From UBA10649 sp963749905 (GTDB lineage Bacteria > Actinomycetota > Actinomycetes > S36-B12): DNA of 64,000 nucleotides. Positions 15,360 through 25,357 of this stretch are shown piece by piece. The translations under genes and the position numbers were made by a program. The number at the start of each line of letters is the position of its first letter. Within the stretch, counting starts at the first letter, position 1. The stretch is from assembly GCA_963749905.1 (NCBI GenBank), contig CAVVOF010000002.1:186001-250000 (forward strand), written 5' to 3'. The notes under the pieces are model-generated. The model did not search any database and was not told where the DNA came from. It saw nothing but the letters and a program-made list of their open reading frames with translations.

Positions 15360-16764
15360 CGACGCCCGCGAGCTCGTTGGCCAGGGACTCGGGCACCCGC
15401 GCCCGCAGCTGGGTGCCCACCTCGCCGTGCTCCTCGGACAGCACCTCGCCCTGCCGATGCGCGCGGCTGAGCAGGTCACCGCGGGTGTACGGGACGAGCA
15501 CGTCGACATCGACGAGACCGGTCGGCAGGTCACGCTCGATGGCCTCGAGGAGCTCGTCCATGCCGAACCCGGTCTTGGCGGACACCACGACGGAGTGCGG
15601 CTCACGACGCAGGAGCGCGGCGATCGTCTGCGGATCAGCCAGGTCGGCCTTGTTGATCACGATCAGCTCGGGCACCTGCCCTGCGTCGATCTCGTTGAGC
15701 ACCTCTCGCACCGCGGCGATCTGCTCCTCGGGGGCCTCGTCGGACCCGTCGACGACGTGCACGATCAGATCGGCGTCGCGAACCTCCTCGAGGGTGGACC
15801 GGAACGCCTCGACCAGCTGATGCGGGAGGTGGCGCACGAAGCCCACCGTGTCGGCGATCGTGTAGTCGCGGCCGCTGGGAGTGCGCGCCCGTCGGACGGT
15901 CGGGTCGAGGGTGGCGAACAGCGCGTTCTCGACGAGGACTCCGGCCCCGGTGATCCGGTTGAGCAGGCTGGACTTGCCCGCGTTCGTGTATCCGGCGATG
16001 GCGACGGCCGGCATCCCGGCCCGATGCCGGGCGGCCCGCTGGGTCGTGCGGGTGGCCTCCATGTCCTTGAGCTGCCGCCTCAACCGGGTCATCTGCGATC
16101 GGATGCGGCGACGATCCGTCTCGATCTTGGTCTCACCGGGGCCGCGGGTGCCGACGCCGCCGGTGGCACCGCCCGCCCGTCCGCCCGCCTGGCGCGAGAG
16201 CGACTCGCCCCAGCCGCGCAGCCGCGGCAGCAGGTACTGCATCTGCGCGAGGCTGACCTGGGCCTTGCCCTCTCGGCTGCGCGCGTGCTGGGCGAAGATG
16301 TCGAGGATCAGCCACGTCCGGTCGACGACCTTGACCTTGACGACGTCCTCGAGCTGCCGGAGCTGTCCGGGCGTCAGCTCGCCGTCGCAGATAACCGTGT
16401 CGGCCGCCGTGTCGACCACGATGTCCCGTAGCTCTCGGGCCTTGCCCGAGCCCAGGTACGTCGCCGGATCCGGCGAGTCCCGCCTCTGGATGACCCCTTC
16501 GAGCACCTCCGACCCGGCCGTCTCCGCGAGCAGGGCCAGCTCGCGCATGCTCCGCTCGGCCTCGCCGAGCGTGCCCTGCGTCCAGACGCCGGCGAGCACC
16601 ACGCGCTCGAGCCGCACCTGTCGGTACTCGACCTCGGTGATGTCCTGGAGCTCGGTGGACAGGCCGGCGACCCGGCGAAGAGCACGTCGTTCCTCCAGAT
16701 CGAGGTCGGCCAGCTCGTCGTCGCGTTCGTCAAGGAATTCGTCCATCGCCACCAAGGGTGTCAT
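15352..16764 (-). CDS. hflX: Ribosome-associated GTPase HflX
   Basis: Translation-factor-like GTPase that splits stalled ribosomes, 470 residues. The N-terminal HflX domain (DPATYLGSGKARELRD) and a Gly-rich linker precede the G domain: G1 GYTNAGKSSLLN near residue 260, G3 DTVGFVRHLP near 305 and G4 NKAD near 375. ATG 16764 lacks a clear ribosome site; ATG 16746 in the same frame is a possible alternative. Upstream gene of the hflX-dinG pair and divergent from fhs (106 bases between starts). Confidence 0.95.
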   Translation of the reverse strand: MTPLVAMDEFLDERDDELADLDLEERRALRRVAGLSTELQDITEVEYRQVRLERVVLAGVWTQGTLGEAERSMRELALLAETAGSEVLEGVIQRRDSPDPATYLGSGKARELRDIVVDTAADTVICDGELTPGQLRQLEDVVKVKVVDRTWLILDIFAQHARSREGKAQVSLAQMQYLLPRLRGWGESLSRQAGGRAGGATGGVGTRGPGETKIETDRRRIRSQMTRLRRQLKDMEATRTTQRAARHRAGMPAVAIAGYTNAGKSSLLNRITGAGVLVENALFATLDPTVRRARTPSGRDYTIADTVGFVRHLPHQLVEAFRSTLEEVRDADLIVHVVDGSDEAPEEQIAAVREVLNEIDAGQVPELIVINKADLADPQTIAALLRREPHSVVVSAKTGFGMDELLEAIERDLPTGLVDVDVLVPYTRGDLLSRAHRQGEVLSEEHGEVGTQLRARVPESLANELAGVDA

Positions 16765-16870
16765 GGCGTGACTCGATGAGCACGCGTGGCATCACGTCTG
16801 TGGCTAGGCTCGCGACGGGCTGTGGATCGGCGCGTCCTCCCGCGGGCGGCCCGGAAGGAGATCAACGCCG

Positions 16871-18538
16871 GTGAAGTCCGACCTCGAGATCGCCCAGGCC
16901 GCCACCCTCGAGCCCATCCTCGGCATCGCCGCACGGCTGGGCATCCCTGAGGAGGCGGTCTCGCCCTACGGACGGGACAAGGCGAAGATCGACCTCGACT
17001 ACCTGGCCGCACTCCCCGACAACCCCGACTCCCGGCTGATCCTGGTCACCGCGATCACGCCCACCCCTCCCGGCGAGGGCAAGACCACCACGAGTGTCGG
17101 GCTCGCCGATGCGCTCCAGCTGATGGGCAAGCGCACCGCCGTGTGCCTGCGGGAGCCGTCCCTCGGACCGGTGTTCGGCATGAAGGGGGGTGCCGCCGGC
17201 GGCGGGTACGCACAGGTGGTGCCGATGGAGGACATCAACCTCCATTTCACCGGAGACTTCGGGGCCATCGCGGCCGCGACCAACCTGCTCGCCGCACTCA
17301 TCGACAACCATGTGCACCACGGCAATGAGCTCGGCATCGACGTGCGGCGCATCACCTGGAAGCGCGTCGTCGACGTCAACGACCGCGCCCTGCGGGACAT
17401 CACCGTCGGACTCGGCGGCCCGAGCAACGGCTTCCCCCGGGAGGACGGGTTCGACATCGTCGTCGCGTCCGAGGTGATGGCGATCTTCTGCCTTGCCACC
17501 TCGCTCGCCGACCTGCGACAGCGGCTCGGCGACATCGTGGTGGCGTACACCCGGCTCAAGGAGCCGGTCCGCGCCCGCGACCTGGTGGCGGAGGGCGCGA
17601 TGACCGCGCTTCTCAAGGATGCCCTGGCCCCGAACCTGGTCCAGACTCTCGAGCACACGCCCGCCTTCATCCACGGCGGGCCGTTCGCGAACATCGCGCA
17701 CGGCACCAACTCGGTCATCGCCACCGAAGCGGCGATGAAGGTCGCGGACTACGTCGTGACCGAGGCGGGCTTCGGCGCCGACCTCGGGGCCGAGAAGTTC
17801 GTCGACATCACCTGCCGTTCGTCGGGCCTGCGTCCGGACGCCGCGGTCATCGTGGCCACGGTCCGGGCGCTCAAGTACCACGGCGGCGCGGAGCTCGCCG
17901 ACCTCACCGTCGAGGACCTGAACGCGCTCGAGATGGGCCTGGCGAACCTGGGCCGCCATGTGGCCAACATGCATGAGGTCTTCGGCCTGCCGGTCGTGGT
18001 CGCCCTCAACCGCTTCGAGTCGGACACGGCCGACGAGATCGCCATGGTGACCGAGCGGACCGCCCAGATGGGCGTGCCCGTGGCGCTCGCCGACCACTGG
18101 GCGAAGGGCGGGATCGGGGCCCTCGACCTGGCCGCCGCGGTGGTGGCGGCCTGCGAGGAGCCGTCCACCATGACCTTCGCGTACGACGACGAGCAGACCT
18201 TGTGGGACAAGGCGACGGCGATCGCCACCCGCGTCTACGGGGCCAGTGAGGTCACGGCGGACACCAAGGTCCGGGCGCGCCTGCGGGAACTCCAGGACGA
18301 GGGCTACGGCCACCTGCCGGTGTGCGTGGCCAAGACGCAGTACTCCTTCTCGACGGATCCGAAGCGACGCAATGCCCCGACCGGGCACAGCGTGAACATC
18401 CGGGAGGTGCGGCTGGCCGCCGGGGCCCGGTTCGTGGTCCTGGTGTGCGGCGACATCCTCACCATGCCCGGGCTGCCGCGGCGCCCCGCGAGCGAGCGGG
18501 TCGACGTCGTCGACGGCCGCGTGGTCGGGCTGTTCTAG
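16871..18538 (+). CDS. fhs: Formate-tetrahydrofolate ligase
   Basis: Joins formate to tetrahydrofolate using ATP, giving 10-formyl-THF for purine and one-carbon metabolism. The protein has 555 residues, the family's usual length. The nucleotide loop TPPGEGKTTT is at about residue 65, followed by the family signatures GMKGGAAGGGYAQV and FTGDFGAI. GTG 16871 has a strong GGAAGGAG element. It is the first gene of fhs-fdhD-fdsGBA and is followed by fdhD after seven bases. Placement beside formate dehydrogenase suggests it sets the balance between formate assimilation and oxidation. Confidence 0.96.
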   Translation: MKSDLEIAQAATLEPILGIAARLGIPEEAVSPYGRDKAKIDLDYLAALPDNPDSRLILVTAITPTPPGEGKTTTSVGLADALQLMGKRTAVCLREPSLGPVFGMKGGAAGGGYAQVVPMEDINLHFTGDFGAIAAATNLLAALIDNHVHHGNELGIDVRRITWKRVVDVNDRALRDITVGLGGPSNGFPREDGFDIVVASEVMAIFCLATSLADLRQRLGDIVVAYTRLKEPVRARDLVAEGAMTALLKDALAPNLVQTLEHTPAFIHGGPFANIAHGTNSVIATEAAMKVADYVVTEAGFGADLGAEKFVDITCRSSGLRPDAAVIVATVRALKYHGGAELADLTVEDLNALEMGLANLGRHVANMHEVFGLPVVVALNRFESDTADEIAMVTERTAQMGVPVALADHWAKGGIGALDLAAAVVAACEEPSTMTFAYDDEQTLWDKATAIATRVYGASEVTADTKVRARLRELQDEGYGHLPVCVAKTQYSFSTDPKRRNAPTGHSVNIREVRLAAGARFVVLVCGDILTMPGLPRRPASERVDVVDGRVVGLF

Positions 18539-18545
18539 GACGCCG

Positions 18546-19355
18546 ATGGGAGTCTCCAGCGACCGCCGAAGGATCGTCCGGATCGTCGACGGGCGCCCGC
18601 AGGAGACCGTCGACCATGTCGTCGTCGAGGCACCGCTGACCGTGATCGTGGACGGCGAGGTGCTTGCCACCACGATGCGCACCCCGGGGCACGATCTCGA
18701 GCTCGCCGCGGGCTGGCTGGTCAGCGAGTCCGGAGTACGCGAGAGCACGCACATCGTGTCGATGGGCGCGTTCGCCACCCACGACGACGAGGGGGTCGAC
18801 ACGGTCCGGGTCCAGTTGGCGCCCGGGGTCGCTCCCCCACGGGCACGCGCGTTCGTGACCAACAGCTCCTGCGGCGTGTGCAGCACCGACGTGCTCGACG
18901 CCTTCCCCGAGCCGTCCGGCCCCCTGCAGAGCCCCGACTGGTCCCTCCCTGAGTCCGCGGTAGCGGGCCTGCTCGCCGGCATGCGCGAGCGGCAGCGACT
19001 GTTCGAGCGCACCGGCGGCCTGCACGGCGCGACTCTCGTCGATCCCCGTCTGGAGCCACTGTGGACGCGTGAGGACGTGGGTCGGCACAACGCCGTCGAC
19101 AAGGCGGTCGGCGGCGCCGTCATGGCAGACCTGCTGCCGCTCACCGATCACACTCTGCTCGTCAGCGGCCGGGTGTCCTACGAGATCGTCGCGAAGGCAC
19201 TCACGGCCGGGGTCGCGGCCGTCGTCGCCGTGTCCGCACCTACCAGCCTCGCGATCGACCTCGCACGGCGGCACGGACTTGTCTTGATCGGATTCGCGCG
19301 GGGCCGCCAACTGAACGTCTACTCGGGTGATAATCGCGTGACGGCAGGAGGCTGA
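18546..19355 (+). CDS. fdhD: Formate dehydrogenase accessory sulfurtransferase FdhD
   Basis: Transfers sulfur to the molybdenum or tungsten bis-MGD cofactor, which is needed for active formate dehydrogenase. The 269-residue protein contains the key pair of Cys in NSSCGVCST (about residues 111-119) and the conserved HNAVDKAVGG segment. It lies between fhs and the dehydrogenase subunits; the next gene starts three bases after its stop. Function is clear from motifs and context. Confidence 0.95.
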   Translation: MGVSSDRRRIVRIVDGRPQETVDHVVVEAPLTVIVDGEVLATTMRTPGHDLELAAGWLVSESGVRESTHIVSMGAFATHDDEGVDTVRVQLAPGVAPPRARAFVTNSSCGVCSTDVLDAFPEPSGPLQSPDWSLPESAVAGLLAGMRERQRLFERTGGLHGATLVDPRLEPLWTREDVGRHNAVDKAVGGAVMADLLPLTDHTLLVSGRVSYEIVAKALTAGVAAVVAVSAPTSLAIDLARRHGLVLIGFARGRQLNVYSGDNRVTAGG

Positions 19356-19357
19356 TC

Positions 19358-19798
19358 GTGGCCACGGCATCCGCATGGGACGAGCAGGTGTGCTTGGCCG
19401 TGCTGACCCGGGTGCCGGAGCCGATAACCATCCTCACGGCGCTGCAGGCGGTCCAGGAGGAGTTCGGGTATGTGCCCCCGGATGCGCTGCCCGCCGTGGC
19501 GGACGCCTGCAACGCCAGTCGCGCCGATGTCTACGGCGTCCTCACCTACTACTCCGACCTCCGCTCCGAGCCACCGGCCGACACCGTCATCCGCGTCTGT
19601 CTCGGGGAGGCCTGCCAGGCGGTCGGCGCGCGCGACCTGCATCGCGCGGTGACGCCCTGGGCCGGGGACTCGGTCGAAGTCGATCACGTCTACTGCCTCG
19701 GCAACTGCGCCCTCGGCCCGGCCGCCACCGTCAACGGCCGGTTGCTGGGTCGCGCGACAGCCGACCGGGTCAGCGCCGCGGCGCGGGGGGCGGGCTGA
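19358..19798 (+). CDS. fdsG: NAD-dependent formate dehydrogenase, gamma (NuoE-like 2Fe-2S) subunit
   Basis: Thioredoxin-like 2Fe-2S subunit of 146 residues, related to NuoE. Four cluster Cys are in CLGEAC (about 84-89) and CLGNC (about 115-119). GTG 19358 follows an AGGAGG element that overlaps the fdhD end. It overlaps the beta-subunit start by ATGA. In the FdsABG complex it sits beside the FMN subunit in the cytoplasm. Confidence 0.93.
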   Translation: MATASAWDEQVCLAVLTRVPEPITILTALQAVQEEFGYVPPDALPAVADACNASRADVYGVLTYYSDLRSEPPADTVIRVCLGEACQAVGARDLHRAVTPWAGDSVEVDHVYCLGNCALGPAATVNGRLLGRATADRVSAAARGAG

Positions 19799-21333
19799 TG
19801 ACCACCCTCTACGTGCCCCGCGACAGTGCGGCCGTCTCCGTGGGAGCCGACGAGGTATCCGCCGCACTGGCCGATGCACTGCCCGATGCCCGCATCGTGC
19901 GCACCGGCTCGCGGGGGATGCTCTGGCGGGAGCCGCTCGTCGAGGTGGAAACAGACGGGACGCGGATGGGGTACGCGTCGGTGACCGTCGCCGACGTCCC
20001 GTCCCTCGCGGCCGCGATCGCGGCGAACGGCGACCACCCGCTGGGCATCGGAGACGTCGACGCGGATCCGTGGCTGGCCCGCCAGCAGCGGTGGACCTGC
20101 GGTCGGCTCGGCCTGGCCGACCCCCTGGACCCGGACGCCTTCCTCGCTCTCGGTGGGCTGGCCGGCCTGCAGGCGGCGGTCGACCTGGCGCCGCGCGACA
20201 TCGTGGCCGCGATCGCGGCCTCGGGCCTGAGGGGACGTGGCGGGGCCGGCTTCCCGGCGGGGATCAAGTGGCAGACCGTCCACGATGCCGCTTCGGACCA
20301 GAAGTACGTGGTCGTCAATGCCGACGAGGGCGACAGCGGCACCTTCGTCGACCGCATGCTGATGGAGGGCGACCCGCTGAGCCTGCTCGAGGGGATGGCG
20401 ATCGCCGGGCTCGCCGTGGGCGCCACGCGGGGGTACGCCTACATCCGGTCTGAGTACCCGACGGCGATCACCGTCATGCAGGCGGCCATCGACGTCGCAC
20501 GGTCACGTGACTGGCTGGGGCCCGATGTGCTCGGCAGCGGTCGTGCATTCGACGTGGAGATCCGGGTGGGCGCGGGCTCGTACGTCTGCGGCGAGGAGAC
20601 CGCCATGCTGGAGAGCCTCGAGGGCCGTCGAGGCATCGTCCGTGTGAAGCCGCCGGTGCCGGCGATCGCCGGACTGTTCGGTCGCCCGACGCTGATCCAC
20701 AACGTGCTCACCGTCGCCGCCGTGCCCGGCATCCTGGCGCGGGGGGCGGATGCCCACGCCACCCTGGGCGCCGAGCGATCGCGCGGCACGCAGGTGTTCC
20801 AGCTCGCCGGCAACGTGGCGCGCGGCGGCCTGGTCGAACTCCCCTTCGGCACCACCCTCCACGAACTCGTGCACGACTTCGGCGGTGGCACGAGGAGCGG
20901 TCGACCGATCGGCGCCGTGCAGATGGGCGGACCGCTCGGGTCCTACCTGGGGCCGGACGGGCTCGACGTGCCGTTGGACTACGAGTCCGTCGCCGCCGCC
21001 GGGGGGATGCTGGGTCACGGCGGCGTCGTCGTGTTCGACGACACCGTGGACATGGCCGCGCAGGCACGCTTCGCGATGTCCTTCTGCGCGGAGGAGTCCT
21101 GCGGCAAGTGCACCCCCTGCCGCATCGGCTCGACGCGGGGCGCAGAGGTGATCGACCGCATCTGCGCCGGCACGGATCGAGCCGCGAACACGGAGGTGCT
21201 GATCGACCTGTGCGAGGTGCTCCGCGACGGCTCCCTGTGCGCCATGGGCGGCCTGACCCCCCAGCCGGTGCTCAGTGCACTGCTCGGGTGGCCCGAGCAC
21301 TTCGGGATGAGCCACGAGGAGGTGCGTCGATGA
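19798..21333 (+). CDS. fdsB: NAD-dependent formate dehydrogenase, beta (NuoF-like FMN) subunit
   Basis: Flavoprotein subunit that passes electrons to NAD+. The 511-residue protein is NuoF-like: the NADH/FMN loop GLRGRGGAGFPAG near residue 143, the second Gly-rich segment GAGSYVCGEETAM, and the 4Fe-4S motif ESCGKCTPCR near residue 435. About 110 extra N-terminal residues may be a thioredoxin-like domain as in other FdsB proteins. ATG overlaps the fdsG stop, and its own stop overlaps the fdsA start. Confidence 0.94.
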   Translation: MTTLYVPRDSAAVSVGADEVSAALADALPDARIVRTGSRGMLWREPLVEVETDGTRMGYASVTVADVPSLAAAIAANGDHPLGIGDVDADPWLARQQRWTCGRLGLADPLDPDAFLALGGLAGLQAAVDLAPRDIVAAIAASGLRGRGGAGFPAGIKWQTVHDAASDQKYVVVNADEGDSGTFVDRMLMEGDPLSLLEGMAIAGLAVGATRGYAYIRSEYPTAITVMQAAIDVARSRDWLGPDVLGSGRAFDVEIRVGAGSYVCGEETAMLESLEGRRGIVRVKPPVPAIAGLFGRPTLIHNVLTVAAVPGILARGADAHATLGAERSRGTQVFQLAGNVARGGLVELPFGTTLHELVHDFGGGTRSGRPIGAVQMGGPLGSYLGPDGLDVPLDYESVAAAGGMLGHGGVVVFDDTVDMAAQARFAMSFCAEESCGKCTPCRIGSTRGAEVIDRICAGTDRAANTEVLIDLCEVLRDGSLCAMGGLTPQPVLSALLGWPEHFGMSHEEVRR

Positions 21334-24300
21334 GCGTGCTGCGGGACCCGGACCTGGGCACTCCGGCGCGGGTGGCGTCGACGAGCGTGACCGTGGAGAT
21401 CGATGGGCGGTCGGTCGCGGTACCGGCCGGCACCTCCGTCATGCGGGCGGCCGCGGACGCGGGCATCCCGGTGCCGCGGCTGTGCGCGACCGACTCGCTC
21501 GAGCCGTTCGGCTCCTGCCGGCTGTGCCTCGTCGAGGTCGACGGCCGCCCGGGCACGCCGGCCTCGTGCACCACGCCCTGTCAGGACGGGATGGTGGTGC
21601 ACACCGAGTCCGAGCGGCTGGCCCGCCTCCGCCGCGGCGTGATGGAGCTGTACATCTCCGATCACCCGCTCGACTGCCTGACCTGCCCGGCCAACGGCGA
21701 TTGCGAGCTGCAGGACATGGCGGGCGTCGTCGGCCTGCGCGACGTGCGGTACGGCCTGTCGGGTGAGAACCACCTCGATGCGCCCACCGACGACTCGAAT
21801 CCCTACTTCTCCTTCGACGCCGCCAAGTGCATCGTCTGCAGCCGGTGCGTGCGCGCCTGCGCGGAGGTGCAGGGCACGTTCGCGCTGACCATCTCGGGGC
21901 GTGGCTTCGGATCGGAGGTCTCCGCATCGGCGGGCGAGAGCTTCCTCGGCAGCGAGTGCGTCTCCTGCGGGGCCTGCGTGCAGGCCTGCCCGACGTCGAC
22001 CCTGCAGGAGAAGTCGGTGATCGATCTCGGCCTGCCGACGCGCGTCGTCCGCACCACGTGCGCGTACTGCGGCGTGGGCTGCTCGTTCCGCGCCGAGCTG
22101 CGTGGCGACGAGGTCGTGCGCATGGTGCCCGACAAGTCCGGAGGCGCCAACCAGGGTCACTCCTGCGTGAAGGGCCGATTCGCCTGGGGCTACGCGACGC
22201 ATCGCGATCGGGTGACCGCGCCGCTGATCCGCGACCGCATCGAGGACCCGTGGCGGGAGGTCTCGTGGGACGAGGCGATCGCCTACACCGCCGACCGCCT
22301 GCTCGGGATCCGCGAGGCACATGGGCCGGACAGCCTGGGCGGCATCACGTCGTCCCGCTGCACGAACGAGGAGGTTTTCGTCGTCCAGAAGATGGTCCGC
22401 GCCGCCTTCGGGACCAACAACGTCGACACCTGTGCGCGCGTGTGCCACTCCCCCACCGGCTATGGCCTCAAGCAGACGTTCGGCACGTCGGCGGGAACGC
22501 AGGACTTCGCGTCGGTCGCGCAGGCCGACGTCATCATGGTGATCGGCGCCAACCCCACCGACGCCCACCCGGTGTTCGCATCTCGGATGAAGCGGCGCCT
22601 GCGCGAGGGTGCCAGCCTGATCGTCGTCGACCCCCGGCGCATCGCCCTGGTCGAGTCACCGCACGTGCGCGCGGCGGAGCACCTGCAGCTGCGGCCCGGC
22701 ACGAACGTGGCGATCGTCAACGCGCTCGCCCATGTCGTGGTGACCGAGGGACTCGTCGACCGGCGGTTCGTCGAGGAGCGCTGCAGCGCCGCGGACTTCG
22801 CGGCCTGGGAGGAGTTCATCCGGCTGCCCGAGAACTCGCCGGAGGCAGTGGCGGCGGACAGCGGAGTCGACGCGGAGTCGATCCGCCGGGCGGCCCGGCT
22901 CTACGGATCCGCCGCGAATGCGGCCATCTACTACGGGCTGGGCGTGACCGAGCACAGCCAGGGCTCGACCATGGTCATGGCGATGGCCAACCTCGCGATG
23001 GCCACCGGCAACCTCGGCCGGCCCGGCGTCGGCGTCAACCCGCTGCGCGGGCAGAACAACGTGCAGGGGTCGTGCGACATGGGTTCCTTCCCGCACGAGC
23101 TGGCCGGCTACCGGCACGTCTCCGACGACGCTGTACGGGCACAGTTCGAGGCGGTGTGGGAGCACGCGGTGCGCCCCGAGCCGGGCATGCGCACGCCCAA
23201 CATGCTCGACGCCGCCACCATCGGCGACTTCCGGGCGATCTTCATCCAGGGCGAGGACCTAGTGCAGTCGGACCCGAACACCGCGCACGTCGAGCGCGCC
23301 CTGCGGGCAATGGACTGCGTCGTCGTCCAGGACCTGTTCCTGAACGAGACGGCGGCACTCGCGCACGTCTTCCTGCCGGGCACGTCGTTCCTGGAGAAGG
23401 ACGGCACGTTCACCAATGCGGAGCGTCGCATCAACCGGGTGCGGCCGGTGATGGCCAGCCGGACCGGACGCACCGAGTGGGAGGTGGCCTGCGAGCTGGC
23501 CACGGCGATGGGCTACCCGATGCACTACGACGACGCGGCACAGATCATGGACGAGATCGCGACACTGACGCCGACCTTCGCCGGGGTCTCCTTCGAGCTG
23601 CTGGACCGCGTCGGCAGCGTGCAGTGGCCGTGCAACGAGTCCGCCCCGCTCGGGACCCCGGTGATGCACGTCGACCGGTTCGTGCGCGGCGAGGGCCGGT
23701 TCGTGCCCACGCCGTACGTCCCGACGACGGAGCGCACCACCCGCCGGTATCCGCTGCTGCTGACCACCGGCCGGATCCTGAGCCAGTACAACGTGGGGGC
23801 GCAGACCCGACGCACCGCCAACGTCACGTGGCATGACGAGGACCGGCTCGACCTGCATCCGGCCGACGCCGAGGCCCGCGGCATCGGCGAGGGGATGTGG
23901 GTGCGGCTGGCCAGCCGCGTCGGGTCGACGAGGCTGCGCGCGCACCTGACGGAGGAGATCCCCGCGGGCGTCGTCTACACGACCTTCCACCACCCGGTCA
24001 GCGGGACGAACGTCGTCACCACCGAGAACTCGGACTGGGCGACGAACTGTCCCGAGTACAAGGTGACGGCGGTGGAGGTGCAGCCGGACACCGGGATGCC
24101 GGCGGACGGCTCGAGCGAGCTGTCCCGGCCGGAGCGGCTGGCCGAGATGGCCGCGCAGATCGCCGTCAGCGTGCCGGAGCCGGCCCGGGCGGCCGACCTG
24201 ACCGCCCAGCACCTGCGCGCGTTCTGGAGCCCGTCGATGGTCGAGGCACTGGACTCGCATGCCGCGGCGCACCCCGAGTCGGTCACGCCGGCCGTGCAGG

Positions 24301-24335
24301 CAGCCTTGCGGGAGCTCGCCTCGGCCGACCGGTGA
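21330..24335 (+). CDS. fdsA: NAD-dependent formate dehydrogenase, catalytic alpha subunit
   Basis: Molybdenum/tungsten bis-MGD enzyme oxidising formate to CO2 (1001 residues). In order: a 2Fe-2S domain (Cys near 52, 63, 66, 80), a His/Cys-ligated cluster (DHPLDCLTC...C, 111-125), two 4Fe-4S motifs (CIVCSRCVRAC near 167 and CVSCGACVQAC near 210), a further cluster (CAYCGVGC near 244) and the large molybdopterin region. The metal ligand is Cys372 in ARVCHSPT, so this is a Cys rather than selenocysteine enzyme. GAGGAGG precedes the ATG. No small FdsD gene follows. Confidence 0.94.
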   Translation: MSVLRDPDLGTPARVASTSVTVEIDGRSVAVPAGTSVMRAAADAGIPVPRLCATDSLEPFGSCRLCLVEVDGRPGTPASCTTPCQDGMVVHTESERLARLRRGVMELYISDHPLDCLTCPANGDCELQDMAGVVGLRDVRYGLSGENHLDAPTDDSNPYFSFDAAKCIVCSRCVRACAEVQGTFALTISGRGFGSEVSASAGESFLGSECVSCGACVQACPTSTLQEKSVIDLGLPTRVVRTTCAYCGVGCSFRAELRGDEVVRMVPDKSGGANQGHSCVKGRFAWGYATHRDRVTAPLIRDRIEDPWREVSWDEAIAYTADRLLGIREAHGPDSLGGITSSRCTNEEVFVVQKMVRAAFGTNNVDTCARVCHSPTGYGLKQTFGTSAGTQDFASVAQADVIMVIGANPTDAHPVFASRMKRRLREGASLIVVDPRRIALVESPHVRAAEHLQLRPGTNVAIVNALAHVVVTEGLVDRRFVEERCSAADFAAWEEFIRLPENSPEAVAADSGVDAESIRRAARLYGSAANAAIYYGLGVTEHSQGSTMVMAMANLAMATGNLGRPGVGVNPLRGQNNVQGSCDMGSFPHELAGYRHVSDDAVRAQFEAVWEHAVRPEPGMRTPNMLDAATIGDFRAIFIQGEDLVQSDPNTAHVERALRAMDCVVVQDLFLNETAALAHVFLPGTSFLEKDGTFTNAERRINRVRPVMASRTGRTEWEVACELATAMGYPMHYDDAAQIMDEIATLTPTFAGVSFELLDRVGSVQWPCNESAPLGTPVMHVDRFVRGEGRFVPTPYVPTTERTTRRYPLLLTTGRILSQYNVGAQTRRTANVTWHDEDRLDLHPADAEARGIGEGMWVRLASRVGSTRLRAHLTEEIPAGVVYTTFHHPVSGTNVVTTENSDWATNCPEYKVTAVEVQPDTGMPADGSSELSRPERLAEMAAQIAVSVPEPARAADLTAQHLRAFWSPSMVEALDSHAAAHPESVTPAVQAALRELASADR

Positions 24336-24358
24336 GACCGGTCCACCCGGTCCGGCCG
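24322..24358 (+). terminator. Inverted repeat at the end of the formate operon
   Basis: Bases 24322-24332 and 24347-24358 are reverse complements except for one bulged base, with a 14-base loop that contains the fdsA stop. It could end or attenuate the fhs-fds transcript before the aldo/keto reductase gene. The sequence is very GC-rich, so chance pairing is possible. Confidence 0.35.
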
Positions 24359-24376
24359 TCCCCATAGCATCGGCGC

Positions 24377-25357
24377 ATGGAGACCCGAACGCTCGGCACT
24401 TCCGGCCTCACCGTCAGCGCCGTGGGACTCGGCTGCATGCCGATGTCGTCCACCTACGGGGCGGTGGACGAGGCCGAGGCGACACGCACCCTCGAGCTCG
24501 CCGTCGACCTGGGCGTGACCTTCTGGGACACGGCGGAGGTCTATGGCGACGGGCACAACGAGACCCTGATCGCGCCCGTCCTCGCACGGCACCGGGACCG
24601 CGTCGTGATCGCGACCAAGTTCGGCTTCGACGCGAATCGTCAGGTGGACGGCCGGCCCGAGAACGCCCGACGCGCTCTCGACGGGAGCCTGAGCAGGCTC
24701 GGCGTCACGCACATCGACCTGTGGTACCTGCACCGCGTCGACCCCCAGGTCCCGATCGAGGACACGGTGGGGGCGATGGCGGAGGCGGTGGCCGCCGGGA
24801 AGGTGCGCTACCTCGGGCTGTCCGAGGCGAGCGCCGCCACGCTGCGACGCGCCCACGCCGTGCACCCCATCTCCGCGCTGCAGAGCGAGTGGTCGCTGTG
24901 GACGAGGGATCTGGAGGACGAGGTGCTGCCGGTCGCGCGAGAGCTCGGGATCGGCATCGTGCCGTACAGCCCCCTCGGGCGCGGCATGCTCACCGGACGC
25001 CTCGACGACCTGTCCGCGCTGGCAGACGACGACTACCGGCGCGGCGGGCCGCGCTTCCAGGCCGAGAACTTCGCGCACAACCGTCGACTGGTCGACGCGG
25101 TGGTGGCGTTCGCGGCCGAGATCGGCTGCACACCGGGGCAGGTGGCGCTGGCGTGGGTGCTCGCGCAGGGTCCCGACGTGGCGCCGATCCCCGGCACGCG
25201 GCAGCGTCATCACCTGACCGAGAACGCGGCGGCCAGCGAGGTTGTGCTGTCCGCGGAGCAGGTGGCCGAGCTCGGTGGGCTGATGGCGGACGTCCAGGGC
25301 GGGCGGTACGCCAAGCCGCATGCGTACGGCGACAGCCCGCTGCCCACGTCCCGATAG
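24377..25357 (+). CDS. Aldo/keto reductase
   Basis: NADPH-dependent oxidoreductase of 326 residues with a TIM-barrel fold. Catalytic residues Asp (FWDTAEVYG), Tyr (AEVYG), Lys (IATKFGF) and His (LWYLHRVD) are all present; the C-terminal cofactor segment is APIPGTRQRHHL. It resembles the YakC/AKR13 group. It lies 41 bases after fdsA on the same strand and may or may not share that transcript. The stop TAG lies inside the first of three related palindromes (25348-25488). Substrate unknown. Confidence 0.92.
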   Translation: METRTLGTSGLTVSAVGLGCMPMSSTYGAVDEAEATRTLELAVDLGVTFWDTAEVYGDGHNETLIAPVLARHRDRVVIATKFGFDANRQVDGRPENARRALDGSLSRLGVTHIDLWYLHRVDPQVPIEDTVGAMAEAVAAGKVRYLGLSEASAATLRRAHAVHPISALQSEWSLWTRDLEDEVLPVARELGIGIVPYSPLGRGMLTGRLDDLSALADDDYRRGGPRFQAENFAHNRRLVDAVVAFAAEIGCTPGQVALAWVLAQGPDVAPIPGTRQRHHLTENAAASEVVLSAEQVAELGGLMADVQGGRYAKPHAYGDSPLPTSR

